DNA of 64,000 nucleotides from Perognathus longimembris pacificus (lineage: Eukaryota; Chordata; Mammalia; Rodentia; Heteromyidae). This document shows positions 35,286 to 47,762 of this stretch, in pieces. The stretch lies in contig NC_063171.1 in assembly GCF_023159225.1 (NCBI RefSeq), positions 620,001-684,000 on the forward strand, written 5' to 3'. The position numbers and the translations under genes were made by a program. Positions within the stretch are counted from its first letter, which is position 1, and each line of letters begins with the position of its first letter. The notes under the pieces are model-generated. The model did not search any database. It was not told the origin of the DNA and saw nothing but the letters and a program-made list of their open reading frames with translations.

Positions 35286-36060
35286 AGTCTAGAGCAAATC
35301 TAAATAATGTCAACACCATAAATCTTACCATTAGAAATAATGCCTTTAAACATATTGACTTGACTTATTTTCTTGCTTCTTTACCCATGTACATATATAA
35401 TATGCACATATTTTACAGGGAAAAAAGGTCTAGATTTTGCATTGAAAATTGTATTATGAATTTTTTTCATATGCCATACTTTTAAAAACATGATTTCTAA
35501 TTGACATAAAAGATTCCAGCTTGTATCTTAGTCTTTATCATTTTATTGTTTGATATGTCTTAATTTATTCAAGAAATAATACTGCAGTATTCTTGACTGT
35601 AAAGATTTATGTTCAAGAATGTAATGTTGAACATAATTTCATGCTTATTTTCTTAGCATAAATTTTTGGAAGTAGAGACACAAATGTACGTATTTTTAGG
35701 ATACTTGATATGTATCAGGATACTAAGTTTTTATAGTAAAAGAAACTTTGTTATCACAAATAAGGACTTTTAACTTGACATTCTTTCTTTGTTGTTTTGC
35801 TTTGTGTGTGCTATTTCTTCTTTTCTTTATTTACCTTTAAATAATTGAACAATGCAACAACTCAGTTTATGAGTGCAATACATCATTGTCTCCCTTCCTC
35901 CTGACTCCCTATGCCTCCTCTTATCTGATTGCATTTTCACATATGCACACTGAGTAATGTGGCTCTATGTTCCCACCCTTCCTCTCTCTCTCCTTGGCCT
36001 TACCTGCTGACTATATATTCCAGCTTCTGAGTAAGGAAAATTGTTTTTACAAAGATTAAA
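35286..36060. other. No gene seen
   Basis: AT-rich, unassigned. Confidence 0.5.
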
Positions 36061-36074
36061 CACAAAACAAAATT

Positions 36075-36785
36075 CCTGAGGGCCCTGGCAGCTCCCCGGT
36101 TGCGAGGTGTGTGGGGCTGAGCACCGGCCTGGGTGCTGCTGTGCATCCTGTGTATGGCACTGGGTTCTGGGGCCTCCCATGGATCCCCCTCTCCCCAGAC
36201 CCGGGTCTGGGTAGAGCCTGTGCCCTTGCCCCACACGTCTCCAGGCCGCAGTTCTCGGATCCAGCCTGGGTGAGGCGGGGCCCCCCATGAGCAGAGGTGT
36301 GGAAGCATAGCTTGTCTTCGTTTCCTGGACAGGAGACTTCAGCTCAAGGCAATAATGAAGTCCAGTGAGAACCTGGTAATTGTTGGACAGGTGGTGAGAG
36401 AATGGAAGAGCAATGTCGAAGAGGTCTCAGAGCCCTAGGCTTCACAGGGTGTGGAATGCGCCCATGAAGGATGCTCCTCCAGTGATCTCTCCTCTGCTTC
36501 TGAAGCCAGGGGAATGAGGCATGGGCCTGAGATGGTAGCGCCATTGGTGGCAGCTGGTGTTCTTCAACACCAGGGAAGAGAAACAGTGGATGATGGAATA
36601 GAAGTGTGTGACAGCATCGGTGTCGGTAGACTTTACGGCTGGCATGGCAGATCTTCCAGCTTGCTGCCCAAAAGGCGGCAGGTGTGGGTTCCTGTCCCCT
36701 GGCAGTTATGCGGCCCTAGGCAGTGGGTGGCATCGTCTTTGGATGTGAGAAGAACCAGGGATGTGCGTCCTGTCACACACTGACT
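36075..36785. other. GC-rich block, unidentified
   Basis: About 700 bp that is clearly richer in GC and CpG than the flanks. It has overlapping open frames on both strands (minus 36000-36308, 35965-36288, 36344-36544, 36442-36645; plus 36451-36783). None of the translations resembles a protein I know, there is no A tail, and no splice pattern is obvious. It could be an old retrocopy, an LTR or a CpG-type regulatory element. Confidence 0.5.
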
Positions 36786-36789
36786 CTTC

Positions 36790-37325
36790 CTCTCTTGTCT
36801 TCTCCCCACACCCTACTTTGACTGAAAACTATCTGTACCAGGCCCAAGTCTTCAGATGTTTCAGTGCTTGAACTTAGGCTTTACTTTTGTGATCCAAAAG
36901 AGTTCAAATATTTGTTGATAAAGTGGCATCTTAACAGTTACTCTTGGAAGCTATACTTCATGAGAAACCCATCTTTCCTAAGAATAATCTTGAGATAATT
37001 AAAGTTTTTACTTTTTCCCCATACAAGTAGTATTCTATTTACATTTATGTGTAATATTTAATACCTTTCAAATTTTAAAATGAAATATTTAATTGCATGT
37101 ATGAAAATGACTGCCTTTTATCAGAGAGGGAATGAATGTATTTGTGATGTATGAGGTGAATTAGAACGGTGTTCCCAGAAAGGAAGGGGCAAAGAGAAGA
37201 GATCAGTGATGTAGGCAAGAACTCAGAATACTGAGTGGAGAGCCTGAGGATCCCAGAAGGCAACAGGTTCAGAGGAAGTTTATAAAAATACTGAATGTTG
37301 CACAATATCAAAGCTATAAATAAGA
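36790..37325. other. No gene seen
   Basis: Unassigned AT-rich sequence. Confidence 0.5.
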
Positions 37326-37327
37326 TG

Positions 37328-37423
37328 GGTTTGGTGTCACACTTCTGCAATCCCAGCTACTTAGGAGGCTGACAAAAACCAGCCTGTGTTGCATAGTACT
37401 CTTACCTAAAAAAAAAAAAAAAT
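37328..37423 (+). mobile_element. B1-like monomer with A tail
   Basis: tggtgtcacacttctgcaat, then cagctacttaggaggctga, and a 14-A tail. Short B1/7SL-type SINE. Confidence 0.75.
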
Positions 37424-37764
37424 GAGCAGAGAAAAAACAGAAAACAGTGCAAAAGAAAGATACCACTAGACATGGCACTAGTGGTGTCTCTGCTAATGTT
37501 CTAGGATAACCAAAATCAGAAACATATTCATCCTTAATTAGGAAGTATTTAGAGAGGACAGCATTAGTTTTAGAAGTGTCGGAAACTAAAAAAAAAAAAA
37601 TATGATCACTATTAAGCAGAAAGTATAATCTTTTTAAGAAACAGGCTTAAAAAAAACCTTCTGAACCTCAAATGGTCAAATGAAATAGGTTTATAGAAAA
37701 GTGACACATTAATGTCTAACCTTTATTGGTGAAATTGTGAGAATTTGGCTGATATTTCTATGCT

Positions 37765-37890
37765 ATTGAGCCAGATATATTGGTACACATTTTTAATCCC
37801 AGCTACTTGGGAGGTGAGTGTTGGATTTTAACAATCTAAAGCTAGCTTAGCATAGGTATGTGTTTGATATCTATTTGTTAAACTAAACAG
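37765..37890 (+). mobile_element. Old B1-like fragment
   Basis: tttttaatcccagctacttg and gggaggtgag, followed by a decayed remainder. Confidence 0.65.
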
Positions 37891-37894
37891 ATGA

Positions 37895-39055
37895 GACTTT
37901 ACTGACAAAGAAATTGGAAAATTATTAGATAGTGGGTAACAATTTAACCATAAATACCTTTACAAATGCTTTAGCTATGCACCTGAGCAACTTCAATTTC
38001 TTTTAATTACTTTATGTCATTGTAACTTTATAATATTTATTTATTGGGATTAAGAAAAAACTACTGATCTCCTGTAAATTATTTATGTCAAAACAAATAG
38101 TTTCTGGACAAGGCTACATGAAGACAAACATTCTTTCAAACATACATAGAATGTGAATGTAAGTGGATGAGTGTGCACAGATTTGTAGTATGTATTATCT
38201 GTATCTATACATCTAAACATCAGTGCTTTCTTTGTCAAAAGTCAGGTAAATATTATATTGCTCCATGTTATCTTCATGTCTTGTATTTTTTCTATCACCT
38301 TATAATAAATTAGAAAAAAACCTAATCTACAGCTCCTTAAACAATTTGTTTGTACTTTCAAACCTACAGTATTATTATTTAGTTTTCCAATTAAAAATTT
38401 ATGTCATGTCAAAATAATTTTAGGTTTTATTTTTTCTGAGAGGAAAAATGACTTCCATTTTCAGTATTATTTCTAAATTTATTTTTACTCTATGTTTATT
38501 GGGAGGGGAAGAAGAGGAAGGCAAATGGTGATGATGTATAAAACGAGAGCAGAGCAAAATAGAGGAAAAAACCAGTTAGCAAGAGAGAACATGGAATCAT
38601 TGAAGTGTGAAAATCAAAGACTTAACATTATATTTTAAAGATAATTTTATAAACAAAATTTGCAAAAAAAAGGTTATATTCAAGTCATAAAATTCAGTCC
38701 AGAAGTGGGTTAGTGTAGTAATCCATAAAACAAAACAGAAGTTGAGACAAATCACAAGTAAACAGACTTCAGGAATGTAGGGTAATAGAAAAGCATTTAA
38801 CCAATATTTAGCAAACAGGACCAACAATGTGTACTGTCTCCCTTCTTAGACAGGAAGCAAAACAGAAGTCCAAGTCAACTGACAAGTATCTGGCTAGTCA
38901 AACCTGGATGGCAGCGTCTCAACAGGTGAAAAAACATTAGCTCCCCAGGAGAGCCACAGGGAGACATGGAGAGGTGGGTCAGTAGTCAAAGTTTGGAGTT
39001 AGAGGTTTAGACAGTACTCCATAGTAACTGAGGCTGCTACTCTAACCTGTTTTAT
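37895..39055. other. No gene seen
   Basis: AT-rich, unassigned. No open frame over 80 codons. Confidence 0.5.
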
Positions 39056-39057
39056 TA

Positions 39058-39185
39058 TTTATAGAATGTGGGAAATAATGCTTCATTCATGAAAAGAACA
39101 AATAAGATAATATGTATGAAGTTTTTCAGCTTAGTGCCTGGAGCATAGTAAACACAAAATAATGAGAGCTGTCTTAGTATGCATA
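39058..39185 (+). mobile_element. MIR
   Basis: agaatgtgggaaataatg, then tagtgcctggagcatagtaa, matches the MIR 3' half in order and spacing. Confidence 0.72.
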
Positions 39186-39464
39186 ATAAAAAGGTTGGGA
39201 TAATCAACACTATATCATCTTTAACTGTTATTAAGAAAGATGAGCCTTAAAAATGCATCAGGTTGCTATCTCAATGATGAGAATCTAGGTGACCTTGTAA
39301 AGAGCAGTTTCTATGGAGATGTAATTGCTGTTGGGAGAATGGAAGGCTGTTTCAAAGTATGCCAAGATCATAATGCAGCAAATACAAGCTAAAACAAGAA
39401 GGTTGGAGGTAAAACAAGAAATGGGAGAACATAATCGGTGATCCATCCTTCTAGTAAGGAGAAT

Positions 39465-39790
39465 AATTCTCCCCTAAAAGTGTCCGTTTATAATCTCAGA
39501 AACCTGCATTTTGCAAATATGATTAAAATTGGGAGATATCTGGCATTATCCAGGTGGGCTTAATGTAATGACACAAGTCTCTCCAAGGGGAAGACAGGAG
39601 TCAGTGTCAGAGGAGATACATTCATGGAAGAAAAGGTCATAGGAGGCATCCCTGAGCCTAGGAAATGAGCAAAAGCAGAGCTGACCTTAGATACTCTGAG
39701 AGGGCTATCACTCTGCAACCACTTCAATTGTGACAGTTACGTTGTTTGATACCACTGTTCTGTGTCCCTTTGTTAAAGCAGCCATGGGGA
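39465..39790 (+). mobile_element. MaLR LTR relic (MLT1-like)
   Basis: gcaaatatgattaaaattgg, then cattatccaggtgggctta, then tgacacaagtctctcc, then a tttgttaaagcagcca end follow the order of MLT1 LTRs. Ancient solo LTR. Confidence 0.62.
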
Positions 39791-39802
39791 CGAGCACAGT
39801 CT

Positions 39803-40165
39803 GGGCCATGGTTTGAATGCACAGTGACCCTCGGTGGTCTTTGCACTGGGAGGTTGTTCTCGGATTGGCCATGCTGGCAGGAGGAACCTTTAAGAGACTC
39901 AGGTGAGTGGGAGGTCCTTGGGACATAGTTGTGAGGCTGTCTTCACAAAGGCCATCCATCTCTTACTGATGTCTGTTTAGTGACCATAGAAGAACTCTTA
40001 CATCTTCCTGCTGTGACTCTACCATCTAAGACAGGGCCACTGCCAGACCTGGGTGTGCTCTTTAAACAGAAAGCCTCTAAAATGATCAGCTGAAAATCTG
40101 TCTTTTCTTTGTAAAGTTACCCCACCTGAGGTATTTCTCCATAGTCCACAGAACCCACGAGTACA
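39803..40165 (+). mobile_element. MaLR LTR relic (MST/MLT1-like)
   Basis: atggtttgaatgcacagtg, then ggaacctttaagagactcag, then gtgggaggtccttggg, then tttctttgtaaagttacccc and gaggtatttctccatag follow the order of MaLR LTRs. Only internal stops and indels remain. Confidence 0.62.
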
Positions 40166-40169
40166 GTCT

Positions 40170-40725
40170 TTAATCCAATGGGCTGTGCTGGGTTCTGGGC
40201 AAAGCTCAGGTTAGAAACTGCTGGTAGCATTCTTCCTGTGAATAACTGTCTAGCTCATCTCCAAGTGCCCAGCTCCATGGCTGGGAGAAAGCCGAAAACC
40301 AGGCTGATACACAGTGTGTGCACAATAATGAATACCAAGTCAGCCTATTCCTGCTGCCATAATGAAACATGTAGATTTGGTAATTCTCAAGGCAGAAATG
40401 TTCAAGGTCGAGGTGGGAGGAAATTTAGTATTTGGGGGGAACTGTGTCTTCAGATTGGGCTGCTGTGTGGCAAAAGGAAGGACAAGGCAGCTGCCTAAAG
40501 CCTAACACAAGCCCACATTGGGCAGAGCTCTCACAGTGCCTAAACACACCCACCTTGTAGCCTTACCTTGAGGTCTAAATTCTAACATTGAAATTTTGGA
40601 GTCAAACCATAGAACTGGATGAACTAATAATTTAAAGTACTTAAAAGCTCTAAAAATGCACATTGATCTCAGTGTTTTCTATCTTTCCATCGTCTTCAGG
40701 GGACCCTTTTCTTTGCTTTTCCTTT
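40170..40725. other. No gene seen
   Basis: Unassigned. A 106-codon plus frame at 40178-40498 shows no known domain. Confidence 0.45.
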
Positions 40726-40729
40726 CTTT

Positions 40730-40962
40730 TTGTGCCAGTATTGGGGCTTGAACTCACAGCCTGAGTGCTATCCCTGAGCCTCTTTGTACTCAAGGCTAGC
40801 ACTCTACCACTTGAGCCACAGCTCCACTTCTGGCTTTTCCTGAATACTTTATTGGAGATAAGGGTCTTATGGACTTTCCTACCCAGGCTGGCTTCGAACT
40901 GTGATCCTAAGATCTCAGCTTCTTGAATAGCTAGAATTGCAGACATGAGCCACCAGTGCCCT
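40730..40962 (-). mobile_element. Type II SINE
   Basis: A well-kept hybrid SINE: gccagtattggggcttgaa, then cccaggctggcttcgaactg, then acatgagccaccagtgccc. Confidence 0.92.
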
Positions 40963-40980
40963 GCTAGGAGCCATATTTCT

Positions 40981-41195
40981 GTACATTTCTTCTTTTATTT
41001 TTTTCCTTTTGGCCAGTCCTGGGGCTTGGCCTCAGGGCCTGAGCACTGTCCTTGGCTTCTTTTTGCTCAAGGCTAGCACTCTGCCACTTGAGCCACAGCG
41101 CCACTTCTGGCCATTTTCTGTATATGGGGGAATTGAACCCAGGGCCTCAAGTATACATGGCAAGCACTCTCGCCACTAGCCCATACCCCGAGCCC
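40981..41195 (-). mobile_element. Type I SINE with perfect 17-bp duplication
   Basis: An ID-like dimer with an A-rich tail (T-rich at 40981-41010). The target-site duplication ctaggagccatatttct is exact at 40964-40980 and 41196-41212, so this is a fairly young insertion. Confidence 0.96.
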
Positions 41196-41212
41196 CTAGG
41201 AGCCATATTTCT

Positions 41213-42080
41213 AAGCCTGTTTTGTTTTCTCTGACAACTTCTTTCATTGTACATGCTTTGCATGTAACATCAACTGTAGCTGATGGATGGTAGTTCATTT
41301 CTGCAGCACTTTAAACCTTCTCACCTTTATTTTTCCCTTATATGAAAAGTTGATCTGAACAATTCAATCTCTTGAAATGAATGAAAATTTAGAAGCTTTC
41401 TATGAAGACTGAAGCATCTCTGGAATTTGTCATTATGTTTTCACAAATTTCCTTAGTGGGAGCTAACAGTAGTGATGCAAAGAAATTTCTCTACAATGTA
41501 CATGTTGTAGCTCACACAGCTCCTGCTCAAAAGGAAAGTCCCTAGGGCTGAAAATCTGGCCTTCTGAGACTTTACTTCTTGCATCCCTGGCATTGTTTGA
41601 AAGCAACAGCCACCTCTAATCCCACATTCAACGTATACATTGTTAACCATGAAGTCCACTGAAAAAACTCCTTCCCAAAGAGAAGGGTATGGCATGGATG
41701 CATTCCTTCAGACCCTACATTTTCTTCCTTGAGACTTGAAATGTGAACTTGTGACACGATCTGCTTCCTTTCCACGACCCCCAGGCTACCTTGATTCATT
41801 GGATGCTATGGAAATTGCTCCCATGTCTGAGGAGCTCTGCTTGGAGGATGACTTTTCCTCAAATACTACATCCAATATGTGAAAAGACTACATTTTTTAA
41901 AAGTGCACTCAGGGATTGACACTTGCTGTATTGTCCTAACATTTGAGTTATATGTTCCCAGCCTCTTTATTTTCCATATTAGATATCCCATTTTTTCCTT
42001 GGGGCCAGTCTTGAACCTCAATTCTTTGACTCTCACATAGCTTAAATTACAATAATGTCCCATCATGTGCAAATTATTTC
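41213..42080. other. No gene seen
   Basis: Unassigned sequence. Confidence 0.5.
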
Positions 42081-43053
42081 TTTGTTAAAAATATGTTTTT
42101 ATTTTTAAATATAAATTTTGTTGCAAAGGTGATGTTCAAAGGGGTTACAGATACATAAGTCAGGCAATGAGCACATTTTATTTTAAATGGTGTCACGTCC
42201 TCCCTCATCTCTCTCAATTTTCCCCCTCCTGATCACAGTACTTCCAAAGTTGTAAACTCCATTTCCAATATGGTATTTCATAAGTATCACTGTTGAATTG
42301 GTTTGCACTTTGTCCCACCATATCTGTGCTTCCTTCTCCTTCCTTAAATCAAATAAACTTATATACCAGACAAAGGATACCGAAATAAAAAACAGTGACA
42401 TCAGGGAACAAAACAAAGGAAAAGAAATAAATAAATAAGAAATAACTGCAAACAGTACAATATAAAACCCTCTGGTTTCCATTTCTTGGAGTTCATTTTG
42501 ATAAGCCGCATTTTATATGGTCATATGCACATAGCTATTGAGTCATTGTTATCCTCTTGTAAGAACATCCTGGGCATATTCTAGTTATTGCAAATGAGGA
42601 AAACTATGCAGCTTATGTTTTTTTGGATCTGGCTTACTTCACTTAATATAATTATTTCCAAGTCTTTCCATTTCCTTATCATTTTTTTCTGATGGAAGCA
42701 TAGAACTCTATTGTGTATATTTATATTTACCTTATTTTCTTGCACCATTTATCTACTGAGAGGCACCTGAGTTGATTCCATGCATTAGCTTTGGTGAACA
42801 TCGTGGTGCTGATGGCTTTACTGCAGGCTGATTTGTGGTCATTTTGGTTAATTCCCAGGAGTGTAATGGTTAGGTCATAAAGTAGCTCTGTTTAGTCTTT
42901 TGAGGAACCCCCATACTACTTTTCAGAGTGGTTGAACAAGTTTACATTTCCACCAACAGTGAAGCAGCATTCCCTTTTGGAATCTGCCAGTACCTATTAT
43001 TGTTTGTTTTCTGAGGTGAGGTGAAATCTCAATGTTGTTTTGATTTGCATTTC

Positions 43054-43259
43054 TTTTTTGTTTTTGGCCAGTCCTGGGCCTTGAACTCAGGGCCTAAGCA
43101 CTGTCCCTGGCTTTTTTTGGCTCAAGGCTAGCACTCTACCACTTGTGCCACAGTGCCACTTCTGGCCATTTTTTGTCTATGTGGTGCTGAGGAATTGAAC
43201 CCAGGGCTTCATGTATTTGAAGCAAGCACTCTTGCCACTAGGCCATATTCCCAGCCCCA
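43054..43259 (-). mobile_element. Type I SINE in L1 D
   Basis: Flanked by an 11-bp duplication atttgcatttc at 43043-43053 and 43260-43270, which is L1 sequence. Confidence 0.93.
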
Positions 43260-43698
43260 ATTTGCATTTCGTTTATAGCCAGAAATGTTGAAAATTTCTT
43301 CATATGTCTATTGGCTATTCTTATTATTATTATTTGGAAAAATATCTCTTTAAGTTCCTAGCCCACTTATTAATGAGGCTGGGTTGTTGTTTTTTTTTTT
43401 TTTTTTTTATTTGATTTGGGTTTTAATTTTTTGAACCCAAGTATATTTTAGATATGAGGCCCTTGTCTGATGCGTAGCTAGTGTAGACCTTCTCCCTACC
43501 TGTGGGCTTTCTGTTTATCTAGCAAGCTATGTCCTTTGCTATGCAGAATCTCTTCAGTTTGAGGCCATCCCATTTATCCAGCCTTTCTTTGATTTGTTGT
43601 ATTTCTGAATCTTTACTAAGGCTCCCTAGAGTTTTCCCTGCCATTTCTTTACTATTTACATTGAAGTCTTTGGTCAATTTGGAACTGATCTGGTGCAG

Positions 43699-44236
43699 TG
43701 CTAGGCTAGATTTCCACATCTCCTTTGTGGGGAGACCAAACCTTTTATTCCCTTATGTGTTCCTTATCATTCTCTCCCTTGGCTGCCTGACCTGCGGGCG
43801 ATCCTAGGTAGAATGGGGCCACAGGTAGCCTCAGCCGTGTGTGGCTGCAAGAATGCCCTCCCCCTCCCTGTACTTGCCAAGGAAGACAGGTACGCCTGGG
43901 CTCTCAGAGAAGCTTCAAGAGCTTTCTGTTTATTCAAGGGAGGGGCAATCAAACTTATAGCAGTAATGAGGAGGGAAGGAGAGGGACTGACCAGGTGGTA
44001 ACAGTAGGCTAATGAGCATGTCTGTCCAAGAGCAGCGCCATAGGACCTCCCCCACGGGCTAATGTCATTTCCCACAGAACCGCCCTCTGGGCGCCTGACT
44101 GTGCCACTTGACACACTTGCTCACAGCCTAGAGGCAGGGGCTGGTTTGGCTGCCTCTTCCGGTTTCGGACCGGAAGGAGGTGGGAGTGAATAGCAGCCAG
44201 CGGTCCCAGATCTTAAAGGCATAGCCATCCCCTACA
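43699..44236 (-). mobile_element. Solo LTR 3 (endogenous retrovirus, class II-like) in L1 D
   Basis: 538 bp, starting TG and ending CA, with an exact 6-bp direct repeat gtgcag at 43693-43698 and 44237-44242. Removing the LTR and one repeat restores the L1 sequence of the other copies (tggtgcagggtgata). The minus strand has a TATA-like motif at about 43954-43959 and AATAAA at 43929-43934. A 6-bp duplication is typical of class II (ERVK/IAP-like) elements. No internal viral sequence is left. Confidence 0.88.
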
Positions 44237-44450
44237 GTGCAGGGTGATAATTAAGGATCTAACTTCAGTTTTCTACACATGTGTAGCCAATTCTTCTAGC
44301 ACCATTTGTTGAAGAGGCTTTCTTCCATGCTGTGTTTCTGGCTCCCTTATCAAAGATTAGGTGGCCATAAGTGTCTGAATTTCTGGGCCTTTGATTCTGT
44401 CCCATTGGTCCTCAGGCCCACTCTTGTGCCAATACCAAGCTGTTTTTTTT

Positions 44451-44653
44451 TTTTTTTTTGGCCAGTCCTGGGCCTTGGACTCAGGGCCTGAGCACTGTCC
44501 CTGGCTTCTTCCCGCTCAAGGCTAGCACTCTGCCACTTGAGCCACAGCGCCGCTTCTGGCCGTTTTCTGTAAATGTGGTACTCGGGAATCGAACCCAGGG
44601 CCTCGTGTATCCGAGGCAGGCACTCTTGCCACTAGGCCATATCCCCAGCCCCT
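44451..44653 (-). mobile_element. Type I SINE in L1 D
   Basis: Flanked by caagctg plus a T run at 44436-44450 and again at 44654-44668. A well-conserved dimer. Confidence 0.92.
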
Positions 44654-45299
44654 CAAGCTGTTTTTTTTGTTTGTTTGTTTGCTTTGTTTTGTTTTTTGTT
44701 TTATAACTATGGCTTTGTAATGGACTTTGAAATTTGGTATTGTTATTCTTCTAGCAGTGTTGTTTCTGCTAAGGATTGTTTTGCTATTTGGCATCTTCTA
44801 TTATTCCATATGAATGTTTGGATTGCTTCTTCTATATCATTAAAGAATTTGTTGAGATTTGATGGATATTGCATTGAATTTTTAAATAGATAGCTTTGAG
44901 TAGTATTGCCAAATTCTTGGTTTAGTTTGGGTATATCAATATTTGCTAGAAATTCTTTCATTTCTTCCAGATGATCCAATTCATTAGCATAAAGGTTTGC
45001 AGAGTCTTTCTTTATAATGTTCTGGATCTTGTTTATTTATTGCATGATGTTCCTATTCTGATCTCTAATTTTAGTAATTAGGTGTTTTCTTTTTTTGGTC
45101 AGAGCTGCTAAGGGTCTGTCAGTTGTGCTAATATTTTCAAAGAACCAACTGATTGTTTTGTTGATCCTTGCTATGGTTTTTGTGGACTCTAATTTATTTA
45201 ATTTGGATTTTATTTTAATTATTTTTTTCATCTACTCAATTGAGGTTTGGCTTGTTGCTCGATTTCAAGGAGTACAGTATTAAATTATCAATTTGCAAT

Positions 45300-47380
45300 T
45301 TCTCCAACTGGTTATTGTAGTTCTAGTGCAAGTGTCTCTCTTCTGACTTGCTCTTCCACTCCCAAGCCTTCATCATTCCAGGGCTGAGGGACTTGGGCAC
45401 CATCAAAATGGGCTACTAAACTACATAATTTTAAATTGCTTTTCACATTGCCTTTCCCAGAAAAATCTCAATAAAACCAATGACACAACCCTACAGTCCT
45501 TTTCTCTTGCCTTCTGACCACCTTGGTGTCTTGCCCACTAGACATTGGCATGCCACGCCATGTCTCCTGTCTCTAAATAAAATAAACTTAGTTATTGAAA
45601 CCTATCTCCTGTCCTTCTGAAAATGTGGCACTGTCCTAGCCTGAGCAGAGGGCACAGGAAACAGAGAAAATTCGCCAGTTACTAGAATCATTTTCTCATT
45701 GGGGAAATAAATAAACATGCCACATGACAGGTGAAGATAGATATCACAAGAATAAAGACAATAGGGCAATGTGATGGGAATGAGGCTTATTTTATGGACA
45801 GTGGGAGGGGCCCAGAATAAGAAAAGCCTCTTCCTCCAGGGGTGAGATCTGACATTGGAGCAGAGTTTTCAAAGAAATGCCTTTCTAATATTGCAAAACA
45901 CTCTCTGACCCCTGCTCCACTTTCTGTAAATCTGAAGATAGAACAAACACTTGCCAGATGAGAGAGGGAGGGTAAAGACAGACCCTGGGTCAGAAAGCCA
46001 TATGATCCAACTGGAAGCCTAATTTGTGTTTCCAAAGCATGTTGAGAAAAGTATCAAGAAGGAATCCTCACCCTGGGAGCCTTTGATGAATCACTAGGAG
46101 CTAATTGTCGTGGAGAATCTCCAAAGTATAACATCCTATTTGGAATCTGGGTAGATTACACAAGAGCCATGGATTGCATTTGAAGCAAAACTATCAGCCA
46201 ATCTGATCTCACTCACTGGTCTGTACTTTGTTCTAGTTTTCCAGTCCCAAGATGAATTGCCTGATGGTTCTATTGTCAAAATGACAGCGTGAAAAGAGAA
46301 GCAGGTGGGTTGTAATAATAATGTGCTACATGTGTAGAAGGTCAGAGAAGTAACAGATTAACATTCCAGAGAAAGATTTCCCTGGGGGTATCTCTTGAAA
46401 GTACTAAAGGCCAAAGATCAGGACACTGATACTGCATCTGGCATCGGTGGTGAAATCATATGTGTTTTGCTCTGAGGACAGTTATGTTCCTTTCAATTAG
46501 ATGATGAAATCTCTACAAACAATGAAAAAAACAACCACAGAAATAGGCTTCCATGCAACTGAATGGAAATGGGCTTGTGCAAAAATAGGAGTTGCTTACT
46601 TCAGATTAATGAAATAAAATGGAACATATTCTCTTGAGACGCAGACTAAAATAATTGTCCACCCTTAGAGATTTGAGCCTAACAATATAGCATGATATTT
46701 CTTCATTGATTTTTAAAGCAAATCCTGATGCTTTGGCAACATTTTTGAGTGGAGATTTGAGGATTATGGGATGGAGGGGTCAGGTGTCTCTTCTTAACTG
46801 CCATCGATTTTGATTTCTAGCCATCCAGGTGGAGGAGGGGAGGACACTCAGGGTCTGCAGGTAAATGGAACTGGCTTAAACTGGATTCCCTAACTTACTT
46901 CTGTGGAATAATAAACCTTAATTTTAGAATGAAGAAAATATTCATATGCCAGACATTTTATGGGGAAGATTAGAAAAAAAGCATGTTTATGAAACATATC
47001 ATAAGCCATGACTGACGTTGACGTTCACAGTTTTATTAGTTTCATCATTAATATTCAAACTGCCTCCCTGCACCCCTCTTACCCCTGTGGTGGAGAAATC
47101 TTGGGTGATTTTAGATACTGGAAGAGAAAACAGCAAGTTCTGTTAGTATTTCTAACCCCCAACATCCTTAAAACTATGCAAGGAAGATGTCTTCCTGCTT
47201 AAACATCATCAGTGTGTTTGTGATCAAAAACAAGACCTGAACAAACAAGGGGATGTTAAGCAGGAAATTTAAGGGAAATTGTAAAACACATCAAGTAATT
47301 TACAATGTACAAAGAAATAGCATGAATAACAATTTATTTTGGAGCCATTGTTAAAATACCTGTATCTTGTGCATGGGCTT
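45300..47380. other. No gene recognised
   Basis: 2.1 kb. The part 45300-45650 ends with an AATAAAATAAA stretch (near 45579) followed by a short T/C-rich sequence, which could be the end of an old plus-strand LTR or retrocopy, but no family was recognised. The remainder holds nothing I can name. Confidence 0.4.
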
Positions 47381-47384
47381 TAAT

Positions 47385-47520
47385 CCTGGTCCTAGCTGGA
47401 TATTCTGAAAGTTGCTTGACCTCCCTGGGCTTTTCTTCCTTCTGTGTTAAATAGGCAAATAATAGTACCTGCATCACGAGTACTATTTAACATAGGCATT
47501 AAAGGAGATTGTCAGGAGTT
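47385..47520 (+). mobile_element. MIR
   Basis: gttgcttgacctccctgggc, then aaataggcaaataatagtac, matches the MIR core in order. Confidence 0.78.
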
Positions 47521-47762
47521 CACACCAAGGCTACTGTTGGTGATGGTCCACAACTTAAATTGTCATGAGCATTCCAAGCATGGAAGTTTTTAGGGCCATT
47601 TTTACAGAATTGATCAGATGGAAAGGTTCATTTTGATTTATCATTTTATTACTAATGTGAGCTTAATTTTTATTGTGTTAATCATGGACTCAATAAGTAG
47701 GTTATAAGGCAGATTTAGACTGAGCTAGTTTGAACTGGAACCATTTCAAGAAAACCAGTTGT

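Larger units (their letters stand above)
42083..45290 (-). mobile_element. Older L1 fragment D with internal deletion
   Basis: Minus-strand L1: 3' end near 42083, 3'UTR, ORF2 C-terminal coding, then further ORF2, 5' truncated near 45290. It is more diverged than A-C. It is interrupted by two type I SINEs (43054, 44451) and a solo LTR (43699). Compared with copy B, about 1.1 kb is missing at about 44911, which removes most of the RT-coding part. The frame is fragmentary throughout. Confidence 0.88.

Noticed and set aside
45300..45650. Plus-strand LTR ending with a polyadenylation signal
   Set aside because: Only the AATAAA-rich end is suggestive. No second boundary or flanking repeat was found.
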